Notes: generated from the sequence alone by a model not told the origin. Shown: positions 31,035 through 38,636, counted from the stretch's first letter. The stretch is DNA of 53,016 nt from an uncultured Clostridia bacterium (GCA_947630115.1 CANRGG010000011.1:1-53016), one strand, 5' to 3'. Translations and numbers: made by a program.

Positions 31035-31426
31035 TCGTTTCGGCAAAGGGCAGATACGCCCTCCGCGTGATGATCGCCCTGTCCGCAAGGGGGCAGGACG
31101 CACCCGTGCCCCTCAAAGAGCTTGCGCTCGGCGAGGAGATCCCCTATAAATTTCTCGAATCCATCATGTGCGAGCTCGTGAAGGCGGGGCTCGTGGAGAG
31201 CGTGCGCGGAAAAAACGGCGGCTATCGGCTGACCATGCCCCCCGAAAAGTGCACGGCAGCGGATATTCTGCGGGTGACGGAGACCTCTTTCGCGGCGGCA
31301 GCCTGCACCAACGAGAACGCCGACTGCCCGCGTGCGGAGATGTGCCCGACCCTGCCGATGTGGCGCGCCCTCGATCTTGCGGTGGACGAACTGCTCAAAA
31401 AATACACGCTCAAAGATTTCATCTGA
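31031..31426 (+). CDS. iscR: Rrf2-family regulator, IscR-like
   Basis: This 131-residue protein has an N-terminal winged helix (SAKGRYALRVMIALSA, IPYKFLESIMCELVKAGLVESVRGKNGGYRL) and three cysteines at 92, 99 and 105 with the spacing of IscR cluster ligands (ACTNENADCPRAEMC). It should sense iron-sulfur status and control the isc operon in which it lies last, unlike enterobacteria, where iscR is first. ATGA overlap with iscU. The symbol is by analogy. Confidence 0.88.
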   Translation: MIVSAKGRYALRVMIALSARGQDAPVPLKELALGEEIPYKFLESIMCELVKAGLVESVRGKNGGYRLTMPPEKCTAADILRVTETSFAAAACTNENADCPRAEMCPTLPMWRALDLAVDELLKKYTLKDFI

Positions 31427-31437
31427 ACCGAATGGCG

Positions 31438-31473
31438 AAGGCGGCTGCCCGAAGGGGTGCAGCCGCCTTTTTT
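31438..31473. terminator. Terminator of the isc operon
   Basis: AAGGCGGCTGC-loop-GCAGCCGCCTTTTTT is an 11-bp stem with a T-run on the plus strand, 12 bp after the iscR stop. It may also serve the convergent M23 gene. Confidence 0.85.
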
Positions 31474-31481
31474 CTTTCCGT

Positions 31482-32219
31482 TTACTTTTCTTCGAAGGTC
31501 ACGTCGATATAGCTCATGGGATCGACGTGCTCGTCGCCGCGCTTCATCTCAAGATGAAGATGGGTGCCGTCCTTATATTCGGTGCCGTATGCGGCCGCGA
31601 CGGTCGCAATGACTTGACCCTGCTCCACTTTATCGCCCTCTTTCAGGTTTTCGACGGGCTCGACAAAGCGGTAGGTCGCGGTGATGCCGCCCTCATGCTC
31701 GATGACAATGTAATTGCCGAGCACTTCCTCCATGCTGATCGTCTTGACGACGCCGTCCGCCATGGAAAAGACGCTGCTGCCTTCATCCGCCGCAAAGTCC
31801 ACCGCCATGTGCTTGTACCATCTGTCGAGAGAGGTATTGTGGTAGACGACATTGTATTCGAGCGAGCAGGTCTCCGCCGAAACAGGCTTGATGAACGCCG
31901 TCTTTTCCCCGCCCGTGGGCTCGTTTCCGCCGGGATTTTCCCCACCGGGCGTTTCGCCGCCGGGAGTCTCGCCGCCGGGGTTCTCTCCGCCGGAGGTTTC
32001 GCCGCCGGGGTTCTCTCCGCCGGGCGTTTCGCCGCCGGGAGTCTCGCCGCCTTGGTCAACGGGCGGCTTTTCTTCAAGCATGTTCGAGTTTCTCGTCGTC
32101 ACGAAATAGACGGTGAGAACGGTCGCGGTGATCAGAAGCAGCGCGCAGACTGCCACGATGATCGAGTAAATCAACTTCTTTTTTCTCGGGTTTGTCGCGG
32201 TATTTTCCTTGTCTTTCAT
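31482..32219 (-). CDS. M23/LytM-family membrane protein, SpoIIQ-like
   Basis: One N-terminal transmembrane segment (residues 16-40) is followed by a repeat linker (about 57-105) of GGETPGGEN units and a LytM domain. All zinc ligands are present: His137 and Asp141 in KHMAVDFAAD and His222 in HLHLE. The layout matches SpoIIQ, the forespore protein of the engulfment channel, whose clostridial forms keep the ligands while the Bacillus form lost one. A forespore-type promoter candidate and the sporulation context support this, but another M23 endopeptidase is possible. Confidence 0.78.
   Translation of the reverse strand: MKDKENTATNPRKKKLIYSIIVAVCALLLITATVLTVYFVTTRNSNMLEEKPPVDQGGETPGGETPGGENPGGETSGGENPGGETPGGETPGGENPGGNEPTGGEKTAFIKPVSAETCSLEYNVVYHNTSLDRWYKHMAVDFAADEGSSVFSMADGVVKTISMEEVLGNYIVIEHEGGITATYRFVEPVENLKEGDKVEQGQVIATVAAAYGTEYKDGTHLHLEMKRGDEHVDPMSYIDVTFEEK
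31925..32055 (-). repeat. Tandem GGE(T/N)PGGE-coding repeats
   Basis: About nine imperfect 15-bp units (CCGCCGGGCGTTTCG and variants on the plus strand) encode the linker of the M23 protein. Unit number is likely to vary by slippage. Confidence 0.85.
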
Positions 32220-32243
32220 AGATATCCTCCGATTTTGTATGTA

Positions 32244-32272
32244 ATGATTGACGCGCCAAGCTGATTTTATAC
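32244..32272 (-). promoter_or_regulatory. Forespore-type promoter candidate of the M23/SpoIIQ-like gene
   Basis: GTATAAA (32266-32272), 13 bp, GTCAATCAT (32244-32252) on the minus strand. The same elements at the same spacing precede the neighbouring gene. GTATA fits the sigma-F/G -35 consensus. Confidence 0.5.
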
Positions 32273-32289
32273 ACGGAATCTGAAAATTT

Positions 32290-32715
32290 TCAGAAACCGC
32301 CGAAGATCAGGGGAGTCCCCGCCGCCGTTCTTCCGTTTCCCACGGCGATATGCAGGTTGACGGGATAGCCGCCGATCTTGCAGGGAGCGCCCAAAAGCGG
32401 CGAGAAAAAGTAATAATTTTCGATCCCGCAGGCCGTTTCCGTGAAGAGAAGCTTCGCGCGGTATCTCTCCGCAAGTTCCCAGAGCCTGTCGCCCTCGTAT
32501 TGCACGCTCTCCCCCGCGACGTTTTGGACGAGTTTCCCAAGGACGGGCGCCGACGTCTCCTCCATGAGCGAGGAGGAGCTACGGCCGAGATAGAGGGTAT
32601 AGCTCTCCCCCTTTTCAAAGACGGGAGAGCGCAAAAGGAGATACAAAAACGCCGCGCAGAAAAGGGTGCCGAAGATCATGAGACAGCCCAACAGATTTTT
32701 GAGTACCCGGCGCAT
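32290..32715 (-). CDS. Small membrane-anchored protein, unknown, probably sporulation-linked
   Basis: This 141-residue protein has one N-terminal transmembrane segment (CLMIFGTLFCAAFLYLLL) and an extracytoplasmic domain with SYTLYLGRSSSS, a two-Cys YRAKLLFTETACGIENYYF...APCKIGG region and the C terminus VNLHIAV...GTPLIFGGF. The latter part is loosely reminiscent of the YwmB family, but I am not sure. Its promoter candidate matches that of the SpoIIQ-like gene downstream, suggesting shared forespore control. A GGGAGG ribosome site precedes the ATG. Confidence 0.65.
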   Translation of the reverse strand: MRRVLKNLLGCLMIFGTLFCAAFLYLLLRSPVFEKGESYTLYLGRSSSSLMEETSAPVLGKLVQNVAGESVQYEGDRLWELAERYRAKLLFTETACGIENYYFFSPLLGAPCKIGGYPVNLHIAVGNGRTAAGTPLIFGGF

Positions 32716-32746
32716 AAAAAGATCCTCCCGAAAACGTTTCGGAAGG

Positions 32747-32775
32747 ATGATTGACCGTTTGTTAAAACTTTATAC
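32747..32775 (-). promoter_or_regulatory. Forespore-type promoter candidate of the 141-aa gene
   Basis: GTATAAA (32769-32775), 13 bp, GTCAATCAT (32747-32755) on the minus strand, identical in both boxes and spacing to the candidate at 32244-32272. Confidence 0.5.
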
Positions 32776-32784
32776 TTGAAAAAT

Positions 32785-33504
32785 TCAGAAAGGTTTGATC
32801 TCGCCGTCGGTGCAGCGGATACAGACGCCGCGCAGGAACTTTGCAGAGGTCGCGTCCTTTTTGATCCGGTTCCATTTTTCTCTCCCGTCGCGGAATTCGA
32901 TCTCTTTGAGTTTCGCGCATTCGACGAACGCATTCTCCCCGATCGCGTTGATCGCGCCGCCGAGGGAAAGCCGTTCGAGATTTTCGCAGTAAGAAAACGC
33001 TTCGTTGCCGATCCCGACCACGCTGTCGGGGACGGTGAGCTCCTTCAAGGCCTTGCAGCCGACAAAGAGCCCGTTCCGCACCGCTTTCAGGCGGCTGCCG
33101 AGGTTGATCCCCGAAAGATTGCAGCAGCCGTAAAAGGCCCTGCCGCCGAGGGTGATGAGACTTTCAGGCAGAACGATCTCCGTGAGATTTCCGCAGAAGG
33201 CGAACGCAAACACGCCGATCGAGAGAAGCCCCGAGGGAAGAACGGCTTTCATGAGCGCGGTGTTGCCGCAAAAGGCACGGTTTTCGATCCGCACGACGGG
33301 GCTGCCGTTATAATGGGCGGGCACGACGATCTCGGGCTCGTCCTCCGCGACGGCGCCCTGCACGACGTAAGCTCTTTCGCCGAGCGCCGTTCTCGTCTCG
33401 GAGAAAAAGAACTTCTTTCCCAACGCTTCTTCGAAGGGATCGAACTGCTCTTTTCCCCTCGGATCCGGTCTGTTCGATCTGTTTCCGCCGATAAAATTTC
33501 TCAT
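32785..33504 (-). CDS. Leucine-rich repeat (BspA-type, LRR_5) protein
   Basis: This 239-residue protein has about five BspA-like repeats (IENRAFCGNTALMKAVLPSG, IGVFAFAFCGNLTEIVLPES, GRAFYGCCNLSGINLG, NEAFSYCENLERLSLG, ENAFVECAKLKEIEFRDG). There is no signal peptide or anchor, unusual for this mostly exported family, so it is probably cytoplasmic. A leader of about 170 nt with a long palindromic element precedes it, and AAGGAGGG lies before the ATG. Function unknown; such repeats usually mediate protein binding. Confidence 0.82.
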   Translation of the reverse strand: MRNFIGGNRSNRPDPRGKEQFDPFEEALGKKFFFSETRTALGERAYVVQGAVAEDEPEIVVPAHYNGSPVVRIENRAFCGNTALMKAVLPSGLLSIGVFAFAFCGNLTEIVLPESLITLGGRAFYGCCNLSGINLGSRLKAVRNGLFVGCKALKELTVPDSVVGIGNEAFSYCENLERLSLGGAINAIGENAFVECAKLKEIEFRDGREKWNRIKKDATSAKFLRGVCIRCTDGEIKPF

Positions 33505-33513
33505 AGCTTTCCC

Positions 33514-33538
33514 TCCTTCATAAAATTAGACGCTCCCG
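33514..33538 (-). promoter_or_regulatory. Hairpin just upstream of the LRR gene start
   Basis: In the minus-strand leader GGCGCTTCC-TTGATC-GGGAGCGTC forms an 8-9 bp stem with one mismatch, followed by TAATTTTATG, then AAGGAGGG and the ATG. It could be an attenuator terminator or a stabiliser. Confidence 0.4.
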
Positions 33539-33573
33539 ATCAAGGAAGCGCCCGCATCTGAGTATCCTTTAAT

Positions 33574-33682
33574 CGGTTGCGCCACAATCTATCTCTTTTT
33601 CTGAAAAAGCAATAAATCGAGGATACACCTATGCCGATAGGTACAGCCATTGCTTTTTCAGTATTGAATTGTGGCGCAATCG
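33574..33682 (-). other. Palindromic leader element (three nested stems)
   Basis: Outer arms CGATTGCGCCACAAT/ATTGTGGCGCAACCG (one mismatch), a middle perfect 13-bp stem (CTGAAAAAGCAAT/ATTGCTTTTTCAG) and an inner ACCTAT-CGGC-ATAGGT hairpin are separated by internal loops. The predicted transcription start at 33677 falls inside the outer arm, so the RNA would begin with the element. It could be an unrecognised regulatory leader or a MITE-like insertion that brought its own promoter edge (TA at both ends). Confidence 0.6.
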
Positions 33683-33683
33683 A

Positions 33684-33712
33684 ATTATAGCATATCCGCA
33701 CGAATTTTGCAA
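33684..33712 (-). promoter_or_regulatory. Sigma-A promoter in front of the palindromic leader
   Basis: TTGCAA (33707-33712) and TATAAT (33684-33689) have a 17-bp spacer, giving a leader of about 170 nt to the LRR gene. Confidence 0.75.
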
Positions 33713-33752
33713 GAAAAATTCGAAAATCGTTCGCTAAATATTTTGCAGGCGC

Positions 33753-34091
33753 TTACACCCCCCAAGGCAGCGTTTCTCCGCCCAAAATATGGATGTGCAA
33801 ATGCTTCACCGTCTGTCCCGCACTCTCGCCCTGGTTCACGATCAGACGGTATCCGTCCGAGAGCCCGAGCTTTTCGCTCAGATCGGCGATCTTTTTCAGC
33901 GTCCTACCCAAAAGCGCCTCGCGCGAGGGGTTCAGCTCGCGAAGATAGGCGAAATGTTCCTTGGGCACGCAGAGAAGATGGATCTTCGCGATCGGCGCGA
34001 TGTCCTTGAAAATGAGGATCTCCTCATCCTCATAAACCTTCGTAGCGGGGATCTCCCCCTTGATGATCTTGCAGAAAATACAGTCGTCCAT
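33753..34091 (-). CDS. hinT: HIT-family nucleoside phosphoramidase (HinT-like)
   Basis: This 112-residue protein carries the histidine triad HLHIHIL near residue 97, plus CIFCKIIKGEIPATKVYED at the N terminus and the SAGQTVKHLH lead-in. HinT enzymes hydrolyse AMP-lysine-type phosphoramidates. It starts 2 nt after the mtaB stop as last gene of the prmA-rsmE-mtaB-hinT operon. Confidence 0.93.
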   Translation of the reverse strand: MDDCIFCKIIKGEIPATKVYEDEEILIFKDIAPIAKIHLLCVPKEHFAYLRELNPSREALLGRTLKKIADLSEKLGLSDGYRLIVNQGESAGQTVKHLHIHILGGETLPWGV

Positions 34092-34093
34092 AG

Positions 34094-35317
34094 TTACAAT
34101 ACCTCCAAAATTTCGGCGCTTGCGCCGTCTCTTTCATAGCCTTTGAGCCGGACGCGGCAGAGCTGTCCTTCTTCCGCCCCAGCCGCATAGACCCGGATAT
34201 AATTTTCGGAATATCCGCCGTCCTCTTCGAACAAAACGGTGCGCTCTTTTCCGAAAAATTTCGCGATGTATTCTTTTTCCGCCGCCTCCGCCGCCGCGGT
34301 GAGCCGACTCATTCGCTCCCTTTTGACGGACGGGGACAGATCTTTCAATTTCGCCGCCGCCGTCCCGGGACGCGGGGAGAACGGGAAACAATGCACCCGC
34401 GCAAAGCCCGCCTCCGGAATGATCGAGAGTGACTCTTCGAAGTTTTCCTCCGTCTCCGTCGGAAAGCCCGCGATGATGTCCGTCGTGATCGCGGCGTCCG
34501 GGAAGGTCTCATAGATCATGCGGCAGCATGCCAGAAATTCCGCGCGGGTATAGCGGCGGTTCATCGCCTTTAAGACGGCGTCCGACCCGCTTTGCAGGGA
34601 GAGATGGAAATGCGGACAGAAATTCCCCGCTTTCTTCATCGCCGCAAGCAGCTCCGCCGACACGACGCCCGCCTCGAGCGAGCCGAGACGGATCCGCGCC
34701 GGCACCGCCGCAAGCAGGCCGATCAGCTCTTTGAGCCCGGTCTCCCCGTCCCGATAGGAGGAGACGTCGATCCCCGTCAGAACGATCTCCTTCGAAGGGG
34801 AGGCAAGCGCCTCTTTCAGAACGCTTTCCGCCCTCCTCGAACGCGATCTCCCTCGCAGATAGGGAATGACGCAATAGGAGCAAAACCGGTCGCAGCCGTC
34901 CTGAATGCGGAGATAGGCTCTCGTCCGATTCTGTCCGGGCGGGGGCAATTCCGAAAAACTTCGGTCTTTTTCGCGGAAGATCCCCGTTTCGTCCAGCCGC
35001 TGAAGGATCTTTTCCTTCCCCTGCGCGCCGCAGACGAGGGTGACCCCCTCTTTTTCGGCAAATTTTTCGCCGCCGCGCTCCGCCGCGCAGCCGAACACGA
35101 CGACGGATGCCTTGGGGTTGAACTTCCGCATCCGCGCCACCGCCTGGCGGGACTTTCGCTCCGCCTCCTTCGTCACCGCGCAGGTGTTGAGAAGATACAG
35201 ATCGGCTTTCGACAGCTTGTCCGTCACTTCGAAGCCGCGCGCCTCGAGTCCCTTCATCAAAGACGCGCTCTCCACCTCGTTCATCTTGCAGCCGAGCGTG
35301 AACACGCAGACCTTCAT
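34094..35317 (-). CDS. mtaB: tRNA N6-threonylcarbamoyladenosine methylthiotransferase MtaB
   Basis: This 407-residue radical-SAM methylthiotransferase has the N-terminal cluster cysteines Cys10 (LGCKMNEVES), Cys46 (NTCAVTKEAE) and Cys77 (VFGCAAE), the radical-SAM triad Cys142/146/149 (GCDRFCSYCVIPYLRG) and a C-terminal TRAM-like domain. The LGCKMNEVES sequence points to MtaB rather than MiaB or RimO. It makes ms2t6A37 in tRNAs. The ATG at 35317 lies 7 nt after GGGAGGAG; an earlier in-frame ATG at 35332 is less suitable. Confidence 0.93.
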   Translation of the reverse strand: MKVCVFTLGCKMNEVESASLMKGLEARGFEVTDKLSKADLYLLNTCAVTKEAERKSRQAVARMRKFNPKASVVVFGCAAERGGEKFAEKEGVTLVCGAQGKEKILQRLDETGIFREKDRSFSELPPPGQNRTRAYLRIQDGCDRFCSYCVIPYLRGRSRSRRAESVLKEALASPSKEIVLTGIDVSSYRDGETGLKELIGLLAAVPARIRLGSLEAGVVSAELLAAMKKAGNFCPHFHLSLQSGSDAVLKAMNRRYTRAEFLACCRMIYETFPDAAITTDIIAGFPTETEENFEESLSIIPEAGFARVHCFPFSPRPGTAAAKLKDLSPSVKRERMSRLTAAAEAAEKEYIAKFFGKERTVLFEEDGGYSENYIRVYAAGAEEGQLCRVRLKGYERDGASAEILEVL

Positions 35318-35332
35318 TCTCTCTCCTCCCAT

Positions 35333-36046
35333 TCAGCGAAGCTCGCCCAGTTCATACATGACAACGGACAGCAGGGAGATCGCCGCCGTTTCCGCGCGCA
35401 AAATGCGCTTCCCCAGCGAGATCCCGCAAAAGCCGAGCGACTTTGCCGCCTCAAACTCCGCCTCGGAGAAGCCGCCCTCGCTGCCCACGACGAGCGCCGT
35501 CGGCCCGCAAAGCCCTTGAAGCCCCCGCTCACTTTTTTCCAAAAATTCGCAGGCAAAGAGCTTATTTTGATATCCGTCTGCACTTTTGAGCGCCTTTTCG
35601 AGCGAATCGAAGGACTCGATCCCGGGCGCGGAGGCGCGCAGGCACTGCTTCGCCGCCTCGCGGGAGACCCGCCGGAGCCGCTCCGCTTTGTTGTCGCTCA
35701 TAAAAGCGGCGCAATATGCGGACGAAAACACGCCGATTTTGCTCGCGCCGAGCTCCGCCGCCTTCTGCACGACGAGTTCGGTCTTGTCCCCCTTCAGCGC
35801 GCCGACGAGCAGATAGACATCCGTCTGCGGCTCCCTGTCGGACGGCTTTTCCCCGAGGACGTGAAGGAGCATTCTCCCCCGTTCGACCCTCGACACGATC
35901 GCGGGATATTCCGCGCCGCTCCCGTCGAGCAGGGTGACTTCGCTCCCCTCCCTGAGCCGCAAAACGCTGTGCGCATGGCGGAACTCCTCCCCTTCGAGAT
36001 AGAGCTCCGGTTGAATTTTTTCCACAAAAAAACGATTGCGCGCCAT
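35333..36046 (-). CDS. rsmE: 16S rRNA (uracil(1498)-N3)-methyltransferase RsmE
   Basis: This 237-residue SPOUT-family protein has an N-terminal PUA-like RNA-binding domain (FVEKIQPELYLEGEEFRHAHSVLRLREG) and a knotted methyltransferase with VGALKGDKTELVVQKAAELG, the TALVVGSEGGFSEAE motif and the C-terminal LGKRILRAETAAISLLS loop. It starts 1 nt after the prmA stop and ends 15 nt before mtaB. Confidence 0.94.
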   Translation of the reverse strand: MARNRFFVEKIQPELYLEGEEFRHAHSVLRLREGSEVTLLDGSGAEYPAIVSRVERGRMLLHVLGEKPSDREPQTDVYLLVGALKGDKTELVVQKAAELGASKIGVFSSAYCAAFMSDNKAERLRRVSREAAKQCLRASAPGIESFDSLEKALKSADGYQNKLFACEFLEKSERGLQGLCGPTALVVGSEGGFSEAEFEAAKSLGFCGISLGKRILRAETAAISLLSVVMYELGELR

Positions 36047-36047
36047 A

Positions 36048-36986
36048 TTACCGCCTGAAAAGGAGCGAGATCCATTCGCCCATCCGTTTCTCTTCGATCA
36101 GGGAAAGCCCCAGATTTTGATAGGTTTCGCGCACCCGCGAAAGCCGGTCGGCGATGATCCCGCTCAAAATGAGGATGCCGCCCTCTTTCAGCGCGCCGGG
36201 AATGGACGGCGCCAAAAGGCAGAGCACTTCCGCCGTGATGTTGGCGAGGATGAGATCGGCTTGGAGCTTTGACCCGTCGAGCAAATTCGCCTTTGAAACG
36301 ACGACCTTCTCTTCCACGCCGTTTTTGAGGGCGTTGTGCTTGGCGCTTTGGACGGCGACGGGGTCGAGATCGGTGAGATAGCAAAGGCTTGCCCCCAGCT
36401 TCGCCGCGGATATGCCCAAAATTCCGCTCCCGCAGCCGACGTCGAGAACCACGTCCCCCTCTTTGAGATAGTTCTGCAAAAACTCCACGCACATGCGCGT
36501 CGTCTCGTGCTCGCCCGTCCCGAACGCCATATTAGAGTCGAGGAGGACGATCTTTTCGCCCGGTTCCGCCCGGTATTCGATCCATTCGGGCACGACGACA
36601 ATCCGTCCCAAATGGATGGGCCGAAAATGCTTCTTCCAGATGTCGATCCAATCGTCGCCGTCGATCTCCCGCTTGGTCTCTTCGAGGGTGCCGAAGTCGA
36701 TCTCTCCGCCACTCGATCTTTTCCGCTCATTGATCTCGCGCATGATCTTTCCCGTCAGCTCCTCCGCCTTGTCGGGCTCCAGAAAACACTTGACGAGCAC
36801 GTCCGCGCGCGGTTTTTCCACGCTCTCGTCCATGTAATCCCAAAAGACGGCGCTCTCTTGTTGAAGCGCCAGAACGTCGGCGTAGTCGGAGACGGCGACG
36901 CCGAAATCGGTATAGTTCCACATGACGTCCGCGACCAGCTCGCTCGCCTCGCTCGTCGTGTGCAAAGTAAGTTCGATGTATTTCAT
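36048..36986 (-). CDS. prmA: Ribosomal protein L11 methyltransferase PrmA
   Basis: This 312-residue enzyme has an N-terminal substrate domain and a Rossmann methyltransferase with DVGCGSGILGISAAKLGA, the TDLDPVAVQSAKHNA acidic strand and the ILANITAEVL motif IV. It methylates ribosomal protein L11. It is the first gene of a translation-related operon (prmA-rsmE-mtaB-hinT). The -10 box lies 6 nt before the ATG, and there is no Shine-Dalgarno, so the mRNA is predicted to be leaderless. Confidence 0.93.
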   Translation of the reverse strand: MKYIELTLHTTSEASELVADVMWNYTDFGVAVSDYADVLALQQESAVFWDYMDESVEKPRADVLVKCFLEPDKAEELTGKIMREINERKRSSGGEIDFGTLEETKREIDGDDWIDIWKKHFRPIHLGRIVVVPEWIEYRAEPGEKIVLLDSNMAFGTGEHETTRMCVEFLQNYLKEGDVVLDVGCGSGILGISAAKLGASLCYLTDLDPVAVQSAKHNALKNGVEEKVVVSKANLLDGSKLQADLILANITAEVLCLLAPSIPGALKEGGILILSGIIADRLSRVRETYQNLGLSLIEEKRMGEWISLLFRR

Positions 36987-36992
36987 GCTCTT

Positions 36993-37021
36993 ATTATAAA
37001 TTGGGCGGGAAAAATTGTCAA
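36993..37021 (-). promoter_or_regulatory. Consensus promoter of the prmA operon, predicts leaderless mRNA
   Basis: TTGACA (37016-37021) and TATAAT (36993-36998) have a 17-bp spacer. +1 falls at 36986, the A of the prmA ATG. Confidence 0.8.
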
Positions 37022-37037
37022 GGGGAATGCAAAAATT

Positions 37038-37070
37038 CGGCGCGCGGCTTTCCTTTAAAGCCGCGCGCCG
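37038..37070 (-). terminator. Terminator of the spoIVFA-spoIVFB operon
   Basis: CGGCGCGCGGCTTT-5 nt-AAAGCCGCGCGCCG is a 14-bp stem, followed on the minus strand by AATTTTTGC. It lies just after the spoIVFB stop. Confidence 0.8.
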
Positions 37071-37081
37071 ATCCGATCGGT

Positions 37082-37915
37082 TCAGAACTTGATAAAATCT
37101 TTTAATGGGGAAGCATAATTGCCGCGTTCGAGCTCGCTTAAAAGCTCCTCCTCGGTCAGCTCGCCCGCAAATTCGTTGTTTTCGAACAGAACAAGCACCA
37201 GATATTTATCCTCGCGCAGAAAGCGCATCGCCTCCCCCGCCGTGACGTCCCAGGAGAGCGCGATCCTCTTTTCCTCGATCCCCCTTCGGAAATTTTTATT
37301 CCGCGAAAAGGTCAGCCGCGCGTACTCCCCGCCGCCGAACGCGCCCGCGCACAGCAGAAGGGCGAACAGGAGCGCGCCGAAGTTGGGCTTCGAAAAGCAG
37401 CTCCCAATGAAATATCCCAAAATCGCCGCCGCCGTCAGAAAGGTGACCGTTTTGCAGATGATGCGCGCTTTCTTCCCGCCGAGCGGCCGCAAAAGCAGCC
37501 GCAGGATCCTGCCGCCGTCCAGGGGAAAAGCGGGCAGAAGATTGACAAAGAACAGCGACGCGGAGACATACGCCGCGACGTCGGTATAGGGATAGGTCTC
37601 GGGATAGAGCCACCACAGGGCGACGAAACTGAGCGCCGTCGCCGCGTTCGCGAGCGGCCCCGCAAGACAGACCCAGAGCTCCTGCCGCGGCGGAATGCCC
37701 GAAAGATCTCCCGAGACGACCGCCCCGTACGGCATGAGCAGGATCCTGTTGAGCTCGAACCCGAACCGTCTTGCCGCGATCGCATGGGCGCATTCGTGTT
37801 CGAGTGCGGCGAGCGTCGCCATGAGAAAGACGAGGAGCTGCCCCAAAAAGGCGGACGCGATCCCGGCAAGCAGAAAGAGCGGATGAAGGCTTACGCGCAG
37901 TTTAGCTCCACGCAA
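37082..37915 (-). CDS. spoIVFB: SpoIVFB-like site-2 (M50) intramembrane metalloprotease
   Basis: This 277-residue membrane protein has the zinc motif HECAH (His40, Glu41, His44) in a hydrophobic segment and the third ligand Asp133 in NLLPAFPLDGGR. The C-terminal 75 residues (SWDVTAGEAMRFLREDKYLVLVLFENNEFAGELTEEEL) resemble a CBS domain, as in SpoIVFB. SpoIVFB cleaves pro-sigma-K in the mother cell. The start is taken as a TTG overlapping the spoIVFA stop by 14 bp; no ATG exists upstream of the first helix. Adjacency to SpoIVFA-like M23 supports the call. Confidence 0.88.
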   Translation of the reverse strand: MRGAKLRVSLHPLFLLAGIASAFLGQLLVFLMATLAALEHECAHAIAARRFGFELNRILLMPYGAVVSGDLSGIPPRQELWVCLAGPLANAATALSFVALWWLYPETYPYTDVAAYVSASLFFVNLLPAFPLDGGRILRLLLRPLGGKKARIICKTVTFLTAAAILGYFIGSCFSKPNFGALLFALLLCAGAFGGGEYARLTFSRNKNFRRGIEEKRIALSWDVTAGEAMRFLREDKYLVLVLFENNEFAGELTEEELLSELERGNYASPLKDFIKF

Positions 37916-38636
37916 GGGTGTTGTTGTTGACCGAAAGACAGCTCAAAAGCGCGCCGTCCGAATAGAGCATGACCCGAACTTCTCCCTCGCCGTCCGTATA
38001 GCCGAGCGGAATATTCGAATAGATCTTATCCCCCGTGGAGGAATAGACGGTATCGAGCCCGCTCACGATCGTGGAAAAGCTGTCCGAATGTTTGATCTCG
38101 ACGGTATAGCCCGATTCCGCATTGCCGTTCACGGAGACCAGCTTCCCGTCGCAGGGGGAATACACGCTGCAGCGGCTCGCAAAGGAGAGCACACCCGTCG
38201 AAGAGACGGTGATGTCTGCATCCGTGCCTTCGCTCACGATGGGCGAGAGCTTGAAATCGGAATAGGTGCGCGTATCGCTTTGGACGGTCTCCGATTCTCC
38301 GCGGAACAGCCCGCGGACAAAGGTGTTGATCGCGCTGTCCGCAAGAAAGACGTTCGTCAGAAAGATCGCCGCACAGAGGGCGCAGACCGCGATAAATTCC
38401 CCGATGATGATCCGCCGCGCATTCTTCTGTTTGCGGCTTTCATAGCGGTTTTCGCGCGCGATCTGCGTGCTTTCCGCATAGGCGGGATCGCCCCCCGCCT
38501 CCATTTTTTCGTTGACTTCCTGCACGAGCTGCTCCTGCAGGTCCGCCTGTTCCTTTTTCCTGCGTTCTTTGCGGTTGACCGTCACCGTTTCCACGGGGAT
38601 CTCCAGCATTTCGGCATAATCGAGTTCTTCGTTCAT
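37902..38636 (-). CDS. spoIVFA: SpoIVFA-like M23-domain membrane protein (degenerate)
   Basis: This 244-residue protein has a charged cytoplasmic part (about 95 residues, many Lys/Glu), one transmembrane segment (IIIGEFIAVCALCAAIFLTNVFL) and an extracytoplasmic LytM-like domain (VYSPCDGKLVSVN, YTVEIKHSDSFSTIVSGLDTV, IPLGYTDGEGEVRVML). The zinc-binding HxxxD and HxH motifs are absent, so it should not be an active peptidase. In Bacillus, SpoIVFA holds and regulates the SpoIVFB protease. ATG at 38636 follows AGAGGTG. Partner gene overlaps downstream. Confidence 0.82.
   Translation of the reverse strand: MNEELDYAEMLEIPVETVTVNRKERRKKEQADLQEQLVQEVNEKMEAGGDPAYAESTQIARENRYESRKQKNARRIIIGEFIAVCALCAAIFLTNVFLADSAINTFVRGLFRGESETVQSDTRTYSDFKLSPIVSEGTDADITVSSTGVLSFASRCSVYSPCDGKLVSVNGNAESGYTVEIKHSDSFSTIVSGLDTVYSSTGDKIYSNIPLGYTDGEGEVRVMLYSDGALLSCLSVNNNTLAWS

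Noticed and set aside
31925-32055. Regular short repeats that might suggest a CRISPR array
   Set aside because: Units are 15 bp, contiguous and in frame, coding a Gly/Glu/Thr/Pro linker; there are no spacers.
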